Assembly (NCBI GenBank): GCA_903813345.2
Contig: CAIIXF020000012.1
Span: forward strand, 22,766,184 to 22,830,183
DNA: 64,000 nt
Origin: Owenia fusiformis
Taxonomy: Eukaryota; Annelida; Polychaeta; Sabellida; Oweniidae
Direction: 5' to 3'
Shown: positions 31,763-43,700 of the stretch, piece after piece
How the letters are laid out: each line of letters begins with the position of its first letter
How positions within the stretch are numbered: position 1 is the stretch's first letter
Translations under genes and position numbers: made by a program
Notes under the pieces: generated by a model
Told to the model about the DNA's origin: nothing
What the model saw: only the letters and a program-made list of their open reading frames with translations
The model's database searches: none

Positions 31763-34700
31763 CTGGAGTGAGAAAGCAAACAAGATGCAACATCCTTTTA
31801 TGTTTAAAATAAGTTTTTAGTATTTATTTCAAAAATCATATATAAAATTTCCATCATAATCATTGCGTAAACACCCAAAAGGGGAATATCTACTGTCATA
31901 TTTAGAATGCGAAAGCAAACAAGATAAAACTTCTGACACTACCCAAGGCAAAGGAGGAGGGAAGTTAGTGCAACAGATTTTGGACAGTCATATGTTTGAT
32001 TTTGGCCATTTCCTGGGGATTTAAACAGGTGCATATGTTAGGCGAATGCATTACCTCCAGGAAAATCACTTCTAGAGATGATAAAATAATTTCGACTTTG
32101 AGACAGGGTAGATGCAAACAATCCACCCACATGTTTTTTCTGAAACGTTTTCCTGATTTTCAACCCCTTCCATCCCTGCTTTTTTAATTTTTCTTGCATC
32201 AATATGTTGCATTTTGACACACAGATAATCCCTTAAAAGGAATAAATGATTCCTTTTAGATAAAGTGGAAAACAATATTTCCCATGTTATTTTCATAAAA
32301 ATCATTGCTTTCAGCTAAGTTCGGTCACCCATAATGGGTATCTTTAATATCCCTGAAGGAATCACTTATTCCTTTAAAGTGGTTAACTATGTGTCAAAAT
32401 GCAACATATTGATGCAAGAAAAATTGAAAAGGGGGTCAAAAATTAGGAAAACATTTCAGAAAAAACATGTGGGTGGGTTGTTTGCATCTACCCTGTCTCA
32501 AAGTAGAAATTATTTTATCATCTCTAGAAGTGATTTTCCTGGAGGTAATGCATTGGCCTAACATATGCAATTGTTTAAATCCTCAGAAAATCGCCAAAAT
32601 CCAAAATATGACTGTCCAAAATCTGTTGCGCTAATTTCCCTCCTCCTTTGGAGGTATACTTACCATAATCTTTATGTTTTGTGTCACATATAGGGCTGAC
32701 TTTAGGGTAACCTGCTGGCACTGTTACATTGAGAGGGGGTACACTCGGGAGATCTTTGTCTTCTGAAAAACATGTTTAAAATGATGTATTGAGTTACCTT
32801 TTTATGAGAATATGAAAATCAAGTGTCAATTCATTTGTCTGTACCAAATTGACAATCACAACAGACCACCACAACATATTGGCACAAACTCTATTTGTTG
32901 TTTCCTCATCTATCAATTTCAAGTGTTAACTATGAAATTTAAAATCTATTTAGGTAACATGACCAAGGGTTAAATTGACCCAGATTTGAGTCGACCAAGG
33001 GTTGAATTGACCCAGATTTGAGTCGACCAAGGGTTGAATTGACCCAGGGCTGAGTTGACCAAGGGTTGAATTGACCCAGGGCTGAGTTGACCAAGGTTTG
33101 AATTGACCCATGGTTGAGTTGACCAAGGGTTGAATTGGCCCAGGGCTGAGTTGACCAAGGGTTGAATTGACCCAGGGTTGAATTGACCAAGGTTTGAATT
33201 GACCCACGGTTGAGTTGACCAAGGGTTGAATTGACCCAGGGCTGAGTTGATCAAGGGTTGAATTGACCCAGGGTTGAGTTGCCTCAGGGTTGAGCATATA
33301 ACTCACCGTCACCATATTGACATAATAGAATGGCCATATTTCAAAATACTCATGCAATCCCATACTTTTCCATCCACAAGTTAAAGGTAACAAGTCATTA
33401 AAATGCAAAATGTCACCACCTAAAATTTGTTACAGACACCGAACACCAACCACTGAACATGGTCCACATAAAAAAGCTGACCATAAATATATGTGGCAAC
33501 TTCTGGTGGTGACATAATGAAATTATTGATTCTGACTAACCTAGTTTACAGATTAGCTGTATATCCTTACAGCCAGCCTGGCAAAGTGGATGCAGGTTCA
33601 CTCGGAATCTATAGTCAAGACGCGCAATTTCACCTTGCAGGACATTTGGAACAAAATTATTTTCTCTGTCTTGTTCAATCTTTTGCTTCTTTGGAGGTGG
33701 GGAGGGGCATCTGGAAAAAGAAAGGGAAAATTATAATATGTATAAGTTACACACACATGATGTTTTGGGGATGTACACACAGGGCATGCCTTAAGCTAAT
33801 TTTCCTTGCTGGTCAAGATGACCGGCAAGATCCAATTTTTAAGTGGTCAAATACAAAACCTGCTGGTCAAGATGACCAACACCTCTCCAAAATCTGCCTT
33901 CATGAGCAAATCTTCCTGGTCAAAATTTTCAAGGCGCTATTTTCAAAAATTGATCTGTGAAAAGTCGTACTATTGTGCAATATTTCACTGAAAATGGCCG
34001 AAATCGCTACGTCTATTTGATCCATAAGTAGTACTTGAAGTACTATAATCGATTAGTTTTTTTACGTACCTTAAGAATTACGCTTGGCACAATCAGTTTT
34101 AAAACTAAATGTGAATATGAATCCATACTTTTGGAGTGGTTTCGCCATCTTTAGATGAACTCGGGTCAAGAACTCCTTATTTGGAGATCACCGGAAGTAT
34201 CTATTTGTGATTCGGTACTTTCCGATTACTATATTTGGAGATGTTCAGCTTTTTCTCCGAGACGAGAATAAAATAAGCATTCTAAATGAGGCTGTTCTAT
34301 TTAAAACTTTAACTCCCTATCGATGATAATTTATCATGTCGTTATACGTGTAGATGGATTTTCATGGAAAGGGGAGATAAAAAACAAATGAACAGCCAAC
34401 AGTTTAAGGGTCATCTCAAAATGTTTAGGCCTCGGACACGATATCTACGCTAAGGCTTATAGATTGGACAAGGTCTCGGTCACAATGACCAGCTAATTGT
34501 GATTTTGAGCCGGTCTTGTCATTATTTAATCGGACAAGTCCGGCTGTCCGACGCTTAAGGAGTGCCCTGTGTACACATATAGCAGAGTACATGTACTTAG
34601 TAGATATCAAAATCATTTTGAATTCCTATATGAGGCAGTCATTTTAGAAATCTCAAGAATTATGGAGATCGCTATTTTCTTGTGATACCCACCAGGAGAT

Positions 34701-37700
34701 GAATCGAGAAACTAGACATGTACATTTTCGAAAAAAATGTTTTCATAGTTATACAGTACAGATGCAATTCAACTGGACAAAGGTCCTATCTAGGATTTAA
34801 TAGATTATAGGAGGACCGTTTAAGGCCAAGGCTAGTGTTTAATACCTAATTGGAGGCCCATGTAAGGCCTAGACTAGTGTTTAATACCTAATTGGAGGCC
34901 CATGTAAGGCCTAGACTAGTGTTTAATACCTAATTGGAGGCCCATATAAGGCCTAGGCTAGTGTTTAATACCTAATTGGAGGCCCATGTAAGGCCTAGAC
35001 TAGTGTTTAATACCTAATTGGAGGCCCATGTAAGGCCTAGACTAGTGTTTAATACCTAATTGGAGGCCCATATAAGGCCTAGGCTAGTGTTTAATACCTA
35101 ATTGGAGGCCCATGTATGGCCTAGACTAGTGTTTAATACCTAATTGGAGGCCCATATAAGGCCTAGGCTAGTGTTTAATACCTTATTGGAGGCCCATGTA
35201 AGGCCTGTATGGCTGGACTAAAAGTCCTATAGAGTGTGTGATTGAGCATTGGCGATCTGGCATGGGCTGCTACAGCATCTAACAAAGGCTGGCAGATGTG
35301 AGTCACTGGCTTGGGTGCCTCTGCAGCTGTGGTTACAGCTGTTGTGGCTGCTGCTGTTACTCCTAACGCAGTTGTGGTTGGGGTCGTTGTACCAGGCGTG
35401 GTTGCTGCTGTCTGAAAGTGAAAAGTATAACACTGTTATGAAACATCAAGACACAGGGTTAACAATATTGTACCTTTTAGTAGAAGATGAGAATATGAGA
35501 GGGATTAATAATATCTCAGTTTATCAAAGTGATGATGATTGTAAGGGATGAAAGTGACCAGTTGGTTGTCAACATTCAAACATCCATAGAGAATCCTTGA
35601 AAATGTGTACTTCATCAATTAACTCTTTCAAATGTGGATTCTTTAAATAATCAATTAAGCATCCAAGCTATTTTAGATTCTAGTAAGTTCCAATTCAGGT
35701 GTTTTAACATCACATACCGATTTTTGAACTTGAAGCTCTAGCTTCTCGAGGACATTCTCACATTTGAGTAGCGTTGACATAGGAACACTGCGCGTCTTTG
35801 TGTCACTAAGCACATCCAGGAGGCGCTTCATTTTACTCAATTCTTTCTTCCTGTCTGTTAAAGAGATTGAAGAATTAAGATTTATGAATGGTGCACATCA
35901 TATAAACAACAGTGTAGACTTAGACGGAAGGACATATTTATTTGGTCTAAATATGCTATCCAAGTTCACACTAACTGTGATAACAAAGAATTTGCGTGAT
36001 CTGTGGTTAATGCATTCATTCAAGTGAGAATTTGATTTTTGCTTTGGAGCCATGATTTATCCAAAAATGAGCATTTACATATCATACCTCAATGAAGACA
36101 CTGAACCCAAATTGACCATGTTATCACATTTGGAAATATTTAAATTAGCGGGATCAGATGTCCAGATATAACCCCTTTTTTGTTCGGCTTTTTCAGGAAA
36201 GCAACAAACTTGGCACATTTGTAGAAACATATGATTTGAGTGGAAAATGATTTCAGGGCAAGTGGTTGGGGGTGGTCTTCATGGATTTTTTTACCTCTGA
36301 CCCCCACCCCTATCAGGTGGGGAGGGGTAAATTATAAAAAATAAATAAAAATGGTTTCAAAGTATTTTTGTTTAAATGACTTCATTTGGTGATTGCTTTG
36401 AGCCTTGAAATGATGTAAAACTCATTTTAGAAGTGGTATTTAGTGAGGAAAATACTTATAACCCAATTATCCAGGAGAAATTCATTATTTAAAGGGCCAA
36501 ATATGGGACGTCCATTACTGTATTTCAAGAATGTGATGACTAATAGTCTTAAAAAAATTCACAGTAATAGAAGTATAAGTGTTTATTGCAGATAGAAAAT
36601 ATTGCTTTGGTAGCTGATGTATTCTCAGAGAAAAAAATTATCGAAATTTCAATTTTTTGGTCCATTTGGCTCAGGGGTAACCTTATCTTACCTCAATAAT
36701 TTTTAAGATAGTCAATGTATGCATCTCATATGAGCTCAGAATGGTGCTTCTAGTCTTGTTTTGTCATATTATTGCTAATTAGATGGTCAAAAAAGATTGG
36801 AATTAAAAAAAAATTCAAATTTTCATTTTCGATTCTGAATGGCCAGGGGTAACCATATTGTACCTTAATAATTTTCAAAATATGTAATATATCCATCTCA
36901 AATGAGCTCAAAATGATGCATCTAGTCTTGTTTTGTCATAAAATTGCTAATTAGAAGTAAAAAAAAGATTGGAATTTTTTTTTTAATTTAATTTTCATTT
37001 TCGCTTCTGAATGGCCAGGGGTAACCATATTGTACCTTAATAATTTTTAAAATATGTAATATATCCATCTCAAATGAGCTCAATATAGTGCATCTAGTCT
37101 TTCTTTATCATATTAACCCTAATAAGATGTAGAAAAATGATTGATAATTCTTAAAACTCTATATTTTCATTTAAGCTTCAGACGGTCCAGGGGTAACCAT
37201 ATTTTAGCATAATAATTTTCAAGATATGAAATATATGCATCTCAAATGAGATCAAAATGGTGCATATAGTCTTGTTTTATCATACCCCAAATAAGATGTA
37301 GAAAATTACTGGACATTTCTTAAAAATCTGAATTTTCTATTTGACCATATTTTTAACATAATAATTTGCAATGTATTACATATGCATCTAAAATGAGCCC
37401 AAAGTGGTTCATATACCAGAAGTATTGTTATCATATTTCCCCTAATGATAAAAACATAATTTAACATTTCTAAATATCTAATATCTAAAAATCTAAATTT
37501 TATATTTGATGTTTTGACAGCCCAGGGGTAACCATACTTAAGATAATAATTTTCAATGTATGTTACATATATGCATCTCAAATGAGCTTGAAATGGTGTA
37601 TATAATCTTGTTTTGTCATAACATTTCTAAGGAGGTGGAAAAAATGATCAGATTTTGATTTAGCTTTTGACTGGTTATAGGTGGCCTCATTTTACCATAA

Positions 37701-40700
37701 TAATTTTCAAGATATGTCACATTTGCAACTCAAATAAGCTCAAAATGGCATTTTGTCATATTCATAAGTTCATATATTCATACTGAGATATAAAATGATA
37801 AATCAATGAAGTATTATATAAAGATATAAGGTTTAAGAACACTTGCATCACCTCTGGGTACACCTTCCATTCCTCCAAATCAGATGATTTAGAGTAATAG
37901 TTAAATGAAAATGTGACATCGCATAGAATGATTGAATGAAAAATAGAGAGGGCTAAACTTTGGTCATGGCCAATTGATCTTGCAATATCATGCACAGATA
38001 GTTATTGAATGGATTTTCTTTTACCAAATGCAATCCAAGATGTAGTGGGAACAAGAGGGAGCTGTCCTCCTTCCAGGCATCAACACTGAAACCCTCAAGA
38101 ACATGGCAAGATGATAGTGACCAAGTAATGCAATGTCTTAGGTGCCATCAAGGATATTTCTCCATACCAGAGACTGCTTCAATCATTGCTTAACAGTTGA
38201 TTTTGATGTGGTTTATCCTGGTGGCAACTTGTGCTGAAAACTGAAAATGTCATTTTGGATTGCATATGGTAAGGGGAAATCCTTCCAATACCTACCTGCC
38301 CACTATATTACAAGACCACTTGACCAAAGTTTAGCCCTTCCAATTTTTCATGCAATCACTGGATTTGATATGTCACCTTTGCATTCTACTACTTCTCTAA
38401 ATCATCTGATTTGAAGGAATGGAAGGTGTATACCCAGAGCTATTGCAGTTGTTTTAAAACTTTGAATCTTTTTTTTAAAAACATTGCAGTTGTAGAGTCA
38501 TTTGTTATTCTGATGCATTCTAACCCACAGTTTCTATCACCACATGAATGTGGTTGGACTACTCCCACTGCTGATACTGAGGCCACAACATATGAAAATG
38601 TAGGTCCTATGAGGCTGATATCTGTATAATAACAAAAGATGTTGCATCCGAGGCATGCAAAAAACTTGTTTGATGTTTAAGGAGTGTTGAGGGAACATAT
38701 GCAAATGTTTGAAATCATCTCATTTGCTCTGGGCTATGTAGCCGTAGGGGAGACTGTAAGAATCTATAAATCCTGACCTGTTTTGATTATGTTTTATGGA
38801 TTTGGATTATATTTTCAAATGATTATACACAGAATCTTAACAATGCTACTACTCAGTATAAACTGGACTGTCAAACATTTTCAAATCTTAGAAAAGAGCT
38901 CGATAAAACTATAGTACAGTATTGAGCTACTGGTACTAAAAAGGAATAAATGGATGTTGTGATTCTTTATATAAATAAATAAATGGATGTTGAGATTTTT
39001 ATAATTTTTTTAATCATTATTTCTTATTTCAGAAGGAATAAATGGCAAAACTTGACTATAATCAACATTTTGAGCTCGTTTGAGTAACAAGTGTGACATA
39101 TCTTTATTTAAATTATTACGGTAAAATGGCATCAAACGCTAAGGCTGTAAGAATTAGTTTCTTTGTTTTGCGTCCCCTTGCTTGCATGATTTTGAGTAAA
39201 TCAGAAAAAAGCAAACACATCCAAATAGCAACCACAAGGGTCTGAAAGTAACATCGCATTTCATTCAATCAGAATCAGACGAAATGGCGGATAAATTGAT
39301 GTGCGTCAAAATTGACAGTGTTATTGATTACTTGGGCATACATTGTGTATTTTTTTGTATTTTTACCCTTGAATAATACCTATATTTAAATATATTGTAT
39401 AAATGTATAGATCTGTGTTTGTATCACTGCAAATTGGTATGTCATTCCTTTTAATGCCCATAAAATGTATACATTTCTCAGCAAACAAGTTTGTGTTTTT
39501 TTGAGTTTGTGTTTGTTTTCCTTGTACCCTTGCATGATTTGGATTTTGCCAGGACGCAAAACAGAGAATCTAATTCTTATGGCCTAATATGAAAATATCA
39601 TTTTTCAAGTTTCCAAACATTTTTTACATTCCCTAGAAATAGTATAGGAATAGAAATATGTATATATCATTTGAGATGCATACGTCTTGTACTTTGAAAA
39701 TTATTCAGGTAAAATATGGCTACCCATAGGCCACAATAAGCTAAAATGAAAATTTAGATTTTTAAGAACTGTAAAATCATTTTTCTACATCTAATCAAGG
39801 GCAATCTGATAAAACAAAGCTATATGCACCATTTTGAGCTAATTTGAGATGCATATATTACATATCTTGAAAATTATTAAGGTAAAATATGGTTACCCCT
39901 GGCCTTTTAGAAGCGAAAATGAAAATATGGATTTTTGAAAAATTTCCAATAATTTTTTTACATCTTATTAGGAATAATATGACAAAACAATACTCTATGC
40001 ATCATTTTGACCTCATATGAGATGCATACATTGTATATTTTAAAAATCATTAAGGTAAAATAAGGTTACCCCTGAGCTGCATGCACTTAAAAATTGAAAT
40101 TTCGAGAATTTTTTTCTCAAAAAATACATGAGCCACCCGTGGTATATTTTCTATCTGTGATAAACACTTAAACCTCTACTACTATGAATTTTTTCAGGAC
40201 TATCAGACATCACATTCTTGAAATACAGTACTGGATGTTCCGTATTTGGCCCTTTAAACAACGAATTATTCTTAGATAATTGGGTTAAAATGAGTTTTTC
40301 TTGCTACAGACTACTTCTCAATTGGGTTTTACACAATTTCAAGGCTCAAAGCAATCACCAAATGAAGTCATTTAAAGAAAAATACTTTAAAACCATTTTT
40401 ATTTAATTTTAACAATATACCCCTCCCAGTCTGGTAGGGGCGGGGGGTCGGAGGCTAAAAAATCCATGAAGACCACCCCAAATCACTTGCCCTGAAATCA
40501 TTTTTTACTCAGATCATATGATTCTACAACTTTGCCAAGTTTGTTGCTTTCCTGAAAAAGCCGAACAAAAAAAGGACATCTGACCCCGCTAAATGATATT
40601 AATTGTGATTGAAGATAAAAAGAATTAAGCTGAACTACACTCACTTTCATCTTTGTCGATACGGCTAATCATACGTCTTAGTGGCTCAATATACCGTGAC

Positions 40701-43700
40701 AACTGTTTATGTTTCTCTGCATAAGCAATATCTTCTGCCGTTCTTGCAGCAGGGCTTGCGCTTGCACCCATGGAGTTTGGATTCCCTGGAGTGTTCAGTC
40801 CACCCCCTGGGGATGGAGCAGTATTACTCTGACGGGAGCCTGGGCTGGGGATAGGCATGGCATTCCCAGGGGAGGGAGAGGGAACCATTCCCACTTGAGG
40901 AGGGGACAGAACTGATGATAAACTGGAGGGTGTGGCCTGGCTAGTCTGAAAACAAAATAAATTACAATAATATAACTTATAACAGCGACACCAAGGTGTC
41001 ACAAATCCCCTTCAACATCTTATGAGTGTCACTCAACACTGCAAGAAATCATGTCTCGAATGGCAACCATAGATGTATTACTCAGTGTAATATGCTTCCA
41101 AGTATTCACATATAAAATTTCATATAAGATTTGACCTTTGGTTTTTTAGTAAGTCTGGAAATATTTCTATAGAAAGAGAGAGGTTGCAAATGTATGTCAG
41201 AGGTATAATTAAATTATCTTTTGCTGTTTTTGTTGCAAGTGATTTAATCTGATCTTGGCCAGGACTTTTGTCCTCAAGTTCTTGTAAGATTTTGTTCATT
41301 TCATCATTTTGAGACATCTGATAAAAAGATGATCTATTAAAGTTTTTTTCTAAATAATACCTTGGCTGTTTTTGAGAGATTGGAATTTTTCTGGCAAGAT
41401 TGTTTCAAATAGTAGAGAAAAAAATTGTTGAAGTTGTGTCTATAAATGATTTTCACATTAAATTTTTGTCAATCAGTGACCATTACGTAAAGGACCGTGT
41501 TTTTTTACAGAATGTTTTCAATAATTGGTTTAAGAGAAAAACAATGTTGAATTCAGTTCACCATATCGATACCAATCCTTTAACAAAGTTATCTTATCAA
41601 CATACCTGTCCATATGGGCTAAGAGCTGGCTGGCCTCTCTGCATAGCCTGCATCCCTCCCATACTTTGGCCTCCTATATTCTGAACACCCATGGGTTGAC
41701 CTCCCATATTTTGAGCCATCTTAACAGAATCAAAAACGCACACTGTTAACAAGGCATTAACATGACAAAATGTCATCACCTAGTTTCTCAAATCTGAAAT
41801 CTAAAGTCAGATTCGGAGAACTTGTCGATGATTTTGAAAAAGCGGGCCAAAAAGAAAGTTATAAAAACCCTTCGACCTGCACCTTTGACTTTTCTTATGA
41901 AAATTGTCAAAGTCCAAAAATATTTCTTTGAAAAACGACTAAGTCCAACTTCACATAGATTATGAAATTGAACGGAGCTCTGTCCTCGTCGAAAGCTAGC
42001 TGTCATCTCTTGAGTTTACATCGGCGAAATACTTTATAGGCCTGGTGACGTCATCACTTTTCGGACAAGATTTCAAAGTTAAATAACAAGTTATTGACGC
42101 CATATCCCGTTTTAATATTGATCACACAACAAGACTATAATTGGAACTCAATAAATAGAACAGTAATTGATCGCTACTTACTCTAATTTTACTTCGATTC
42201 AATCGAATCAAAACCAGGAAGTAAGTTCTAAAAAGGGAAACTTCCATTAAAACTACCCGATTGACTACCCGATCAACATCAACAGAATCTTAATTTGATA
42301 ACATGAAAATGCTATTTCACCCCTGTAACTAAACCTAGAGTACTGCAAACGTTGCTACAATTTAAGATCTTAATGATCTCAACTGTGAACCACAAATCAA
42401 ATGACTCTTGCATGGTCTGAGATCGGCAAAAATAGCTTCTATAATATTTTCTTTTTGGACACCCTGTAAGTCGAAGGTGAAGGTCGAAGGGTTTTTATAA
42501 CATTCCCAAAAAATTGGTCAATTTGAAGCAAGTTAAAGACTTTTTTTACCTTGAGGTCACTGAAGGTCACATCTAATATCTTAAGTCAAATCTGAGCTTC
42601 AGGGAACTTGTAGATGATTTTTAAAAAAATTGGTTAATTTGAAGCAAGTTGAAAAAAGACTTTTTACCTTTTCATTGAGAAGGTCATTGAAGGTTGAATC
42701 TCAAATATAAAGTTCTGAGAACTTGCAAGTTGAAAAAATACCCTTTTGACCTTTTTTGACTTGGAGAAGGTCATTGAAGGTCAAGTCTGAAATCTAAAGT
42801 CAGACTTGAACTTGCAGATGATAAAAAAAATTCAAGTCAGTCTAAACAATATTTGTTAAGTTATTGGAAGTTGCAAGAATTTAAGACCGCCATCCACCGA
42901 CTGCCAATCGCTGTTACTTTTTGGTGATGACATAATAAAAACCACACTTTTGGAAAGTTTCATAAGAAGTTTCAATAATTTGGAACTCTTATTATAATAC
43001 TTGAAGTCGAAACAATAATAAAAAATGAAGGATAATTCTTTCAAACTAATTAACTGACTGAAATTGAATCTATAGAACATCGTTGCCATGTTAATATATT
43101 ATCTTACTATACATACTGTCATGCTGAAAGAGTTGACTCAGATGGAAATGAATTGAGCAACTGGTGTGTTTTGCAATAGAAAAGGTTACCATTTGTTGCT
43201 GTGGTTGGGGCTGTCTCATTTGTTGGTTCATCCCCACCATTCCAGGACGCACCATTTGATTACCAGCGGGCATACCTCCCATCATGCCTGAAATATTACA
43301 TCATTTAAATTCTTCACAGCACAGAGAACTCCCCTTGGCTGTTTTATCAAGTACATTATACATACATGTATCTGAAAATTGCTTATTTTCAAGAAATAAA
43401 AATAGTTCTCAAAATGGGCAATTTTTCATATTTTCATCATTTTAAGTCGGCATAAACAGTTTATTTTTGGGGGGGGTGCTAACCTATTTGAATGCTATAC
43501 TCAAGTGTCTGTTATATGACCAAGGAAGTTGCTTATGACATACTTTTCTTTTTACTTCATCAAAGGTTCAGGAAGACATAATTTTAATTTCAGAGAATAT
43601 CTTATGCTCATCAATGATTTGCCTTTTTTTCAATGTTATGCTGAAGTATCTCTTAATACACATATCAAAAGGCCACCCACTCTTATATAAATCAATCTCA

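Noticed and set aside
32939-33408. Open frames of NSTLGQ/NPWSTQPWV-type repeats
   Set aside because: Translations of the 32-bp minisatellite in several frames at once; no start, splice or domain support.
33493-33960. 155-codon plus-strand open frame
   Set aside because: It overlaps MED15 exon 10 on the opposite strand, whose conserved protein and splice phases are clear. The plus frame is a shadow.
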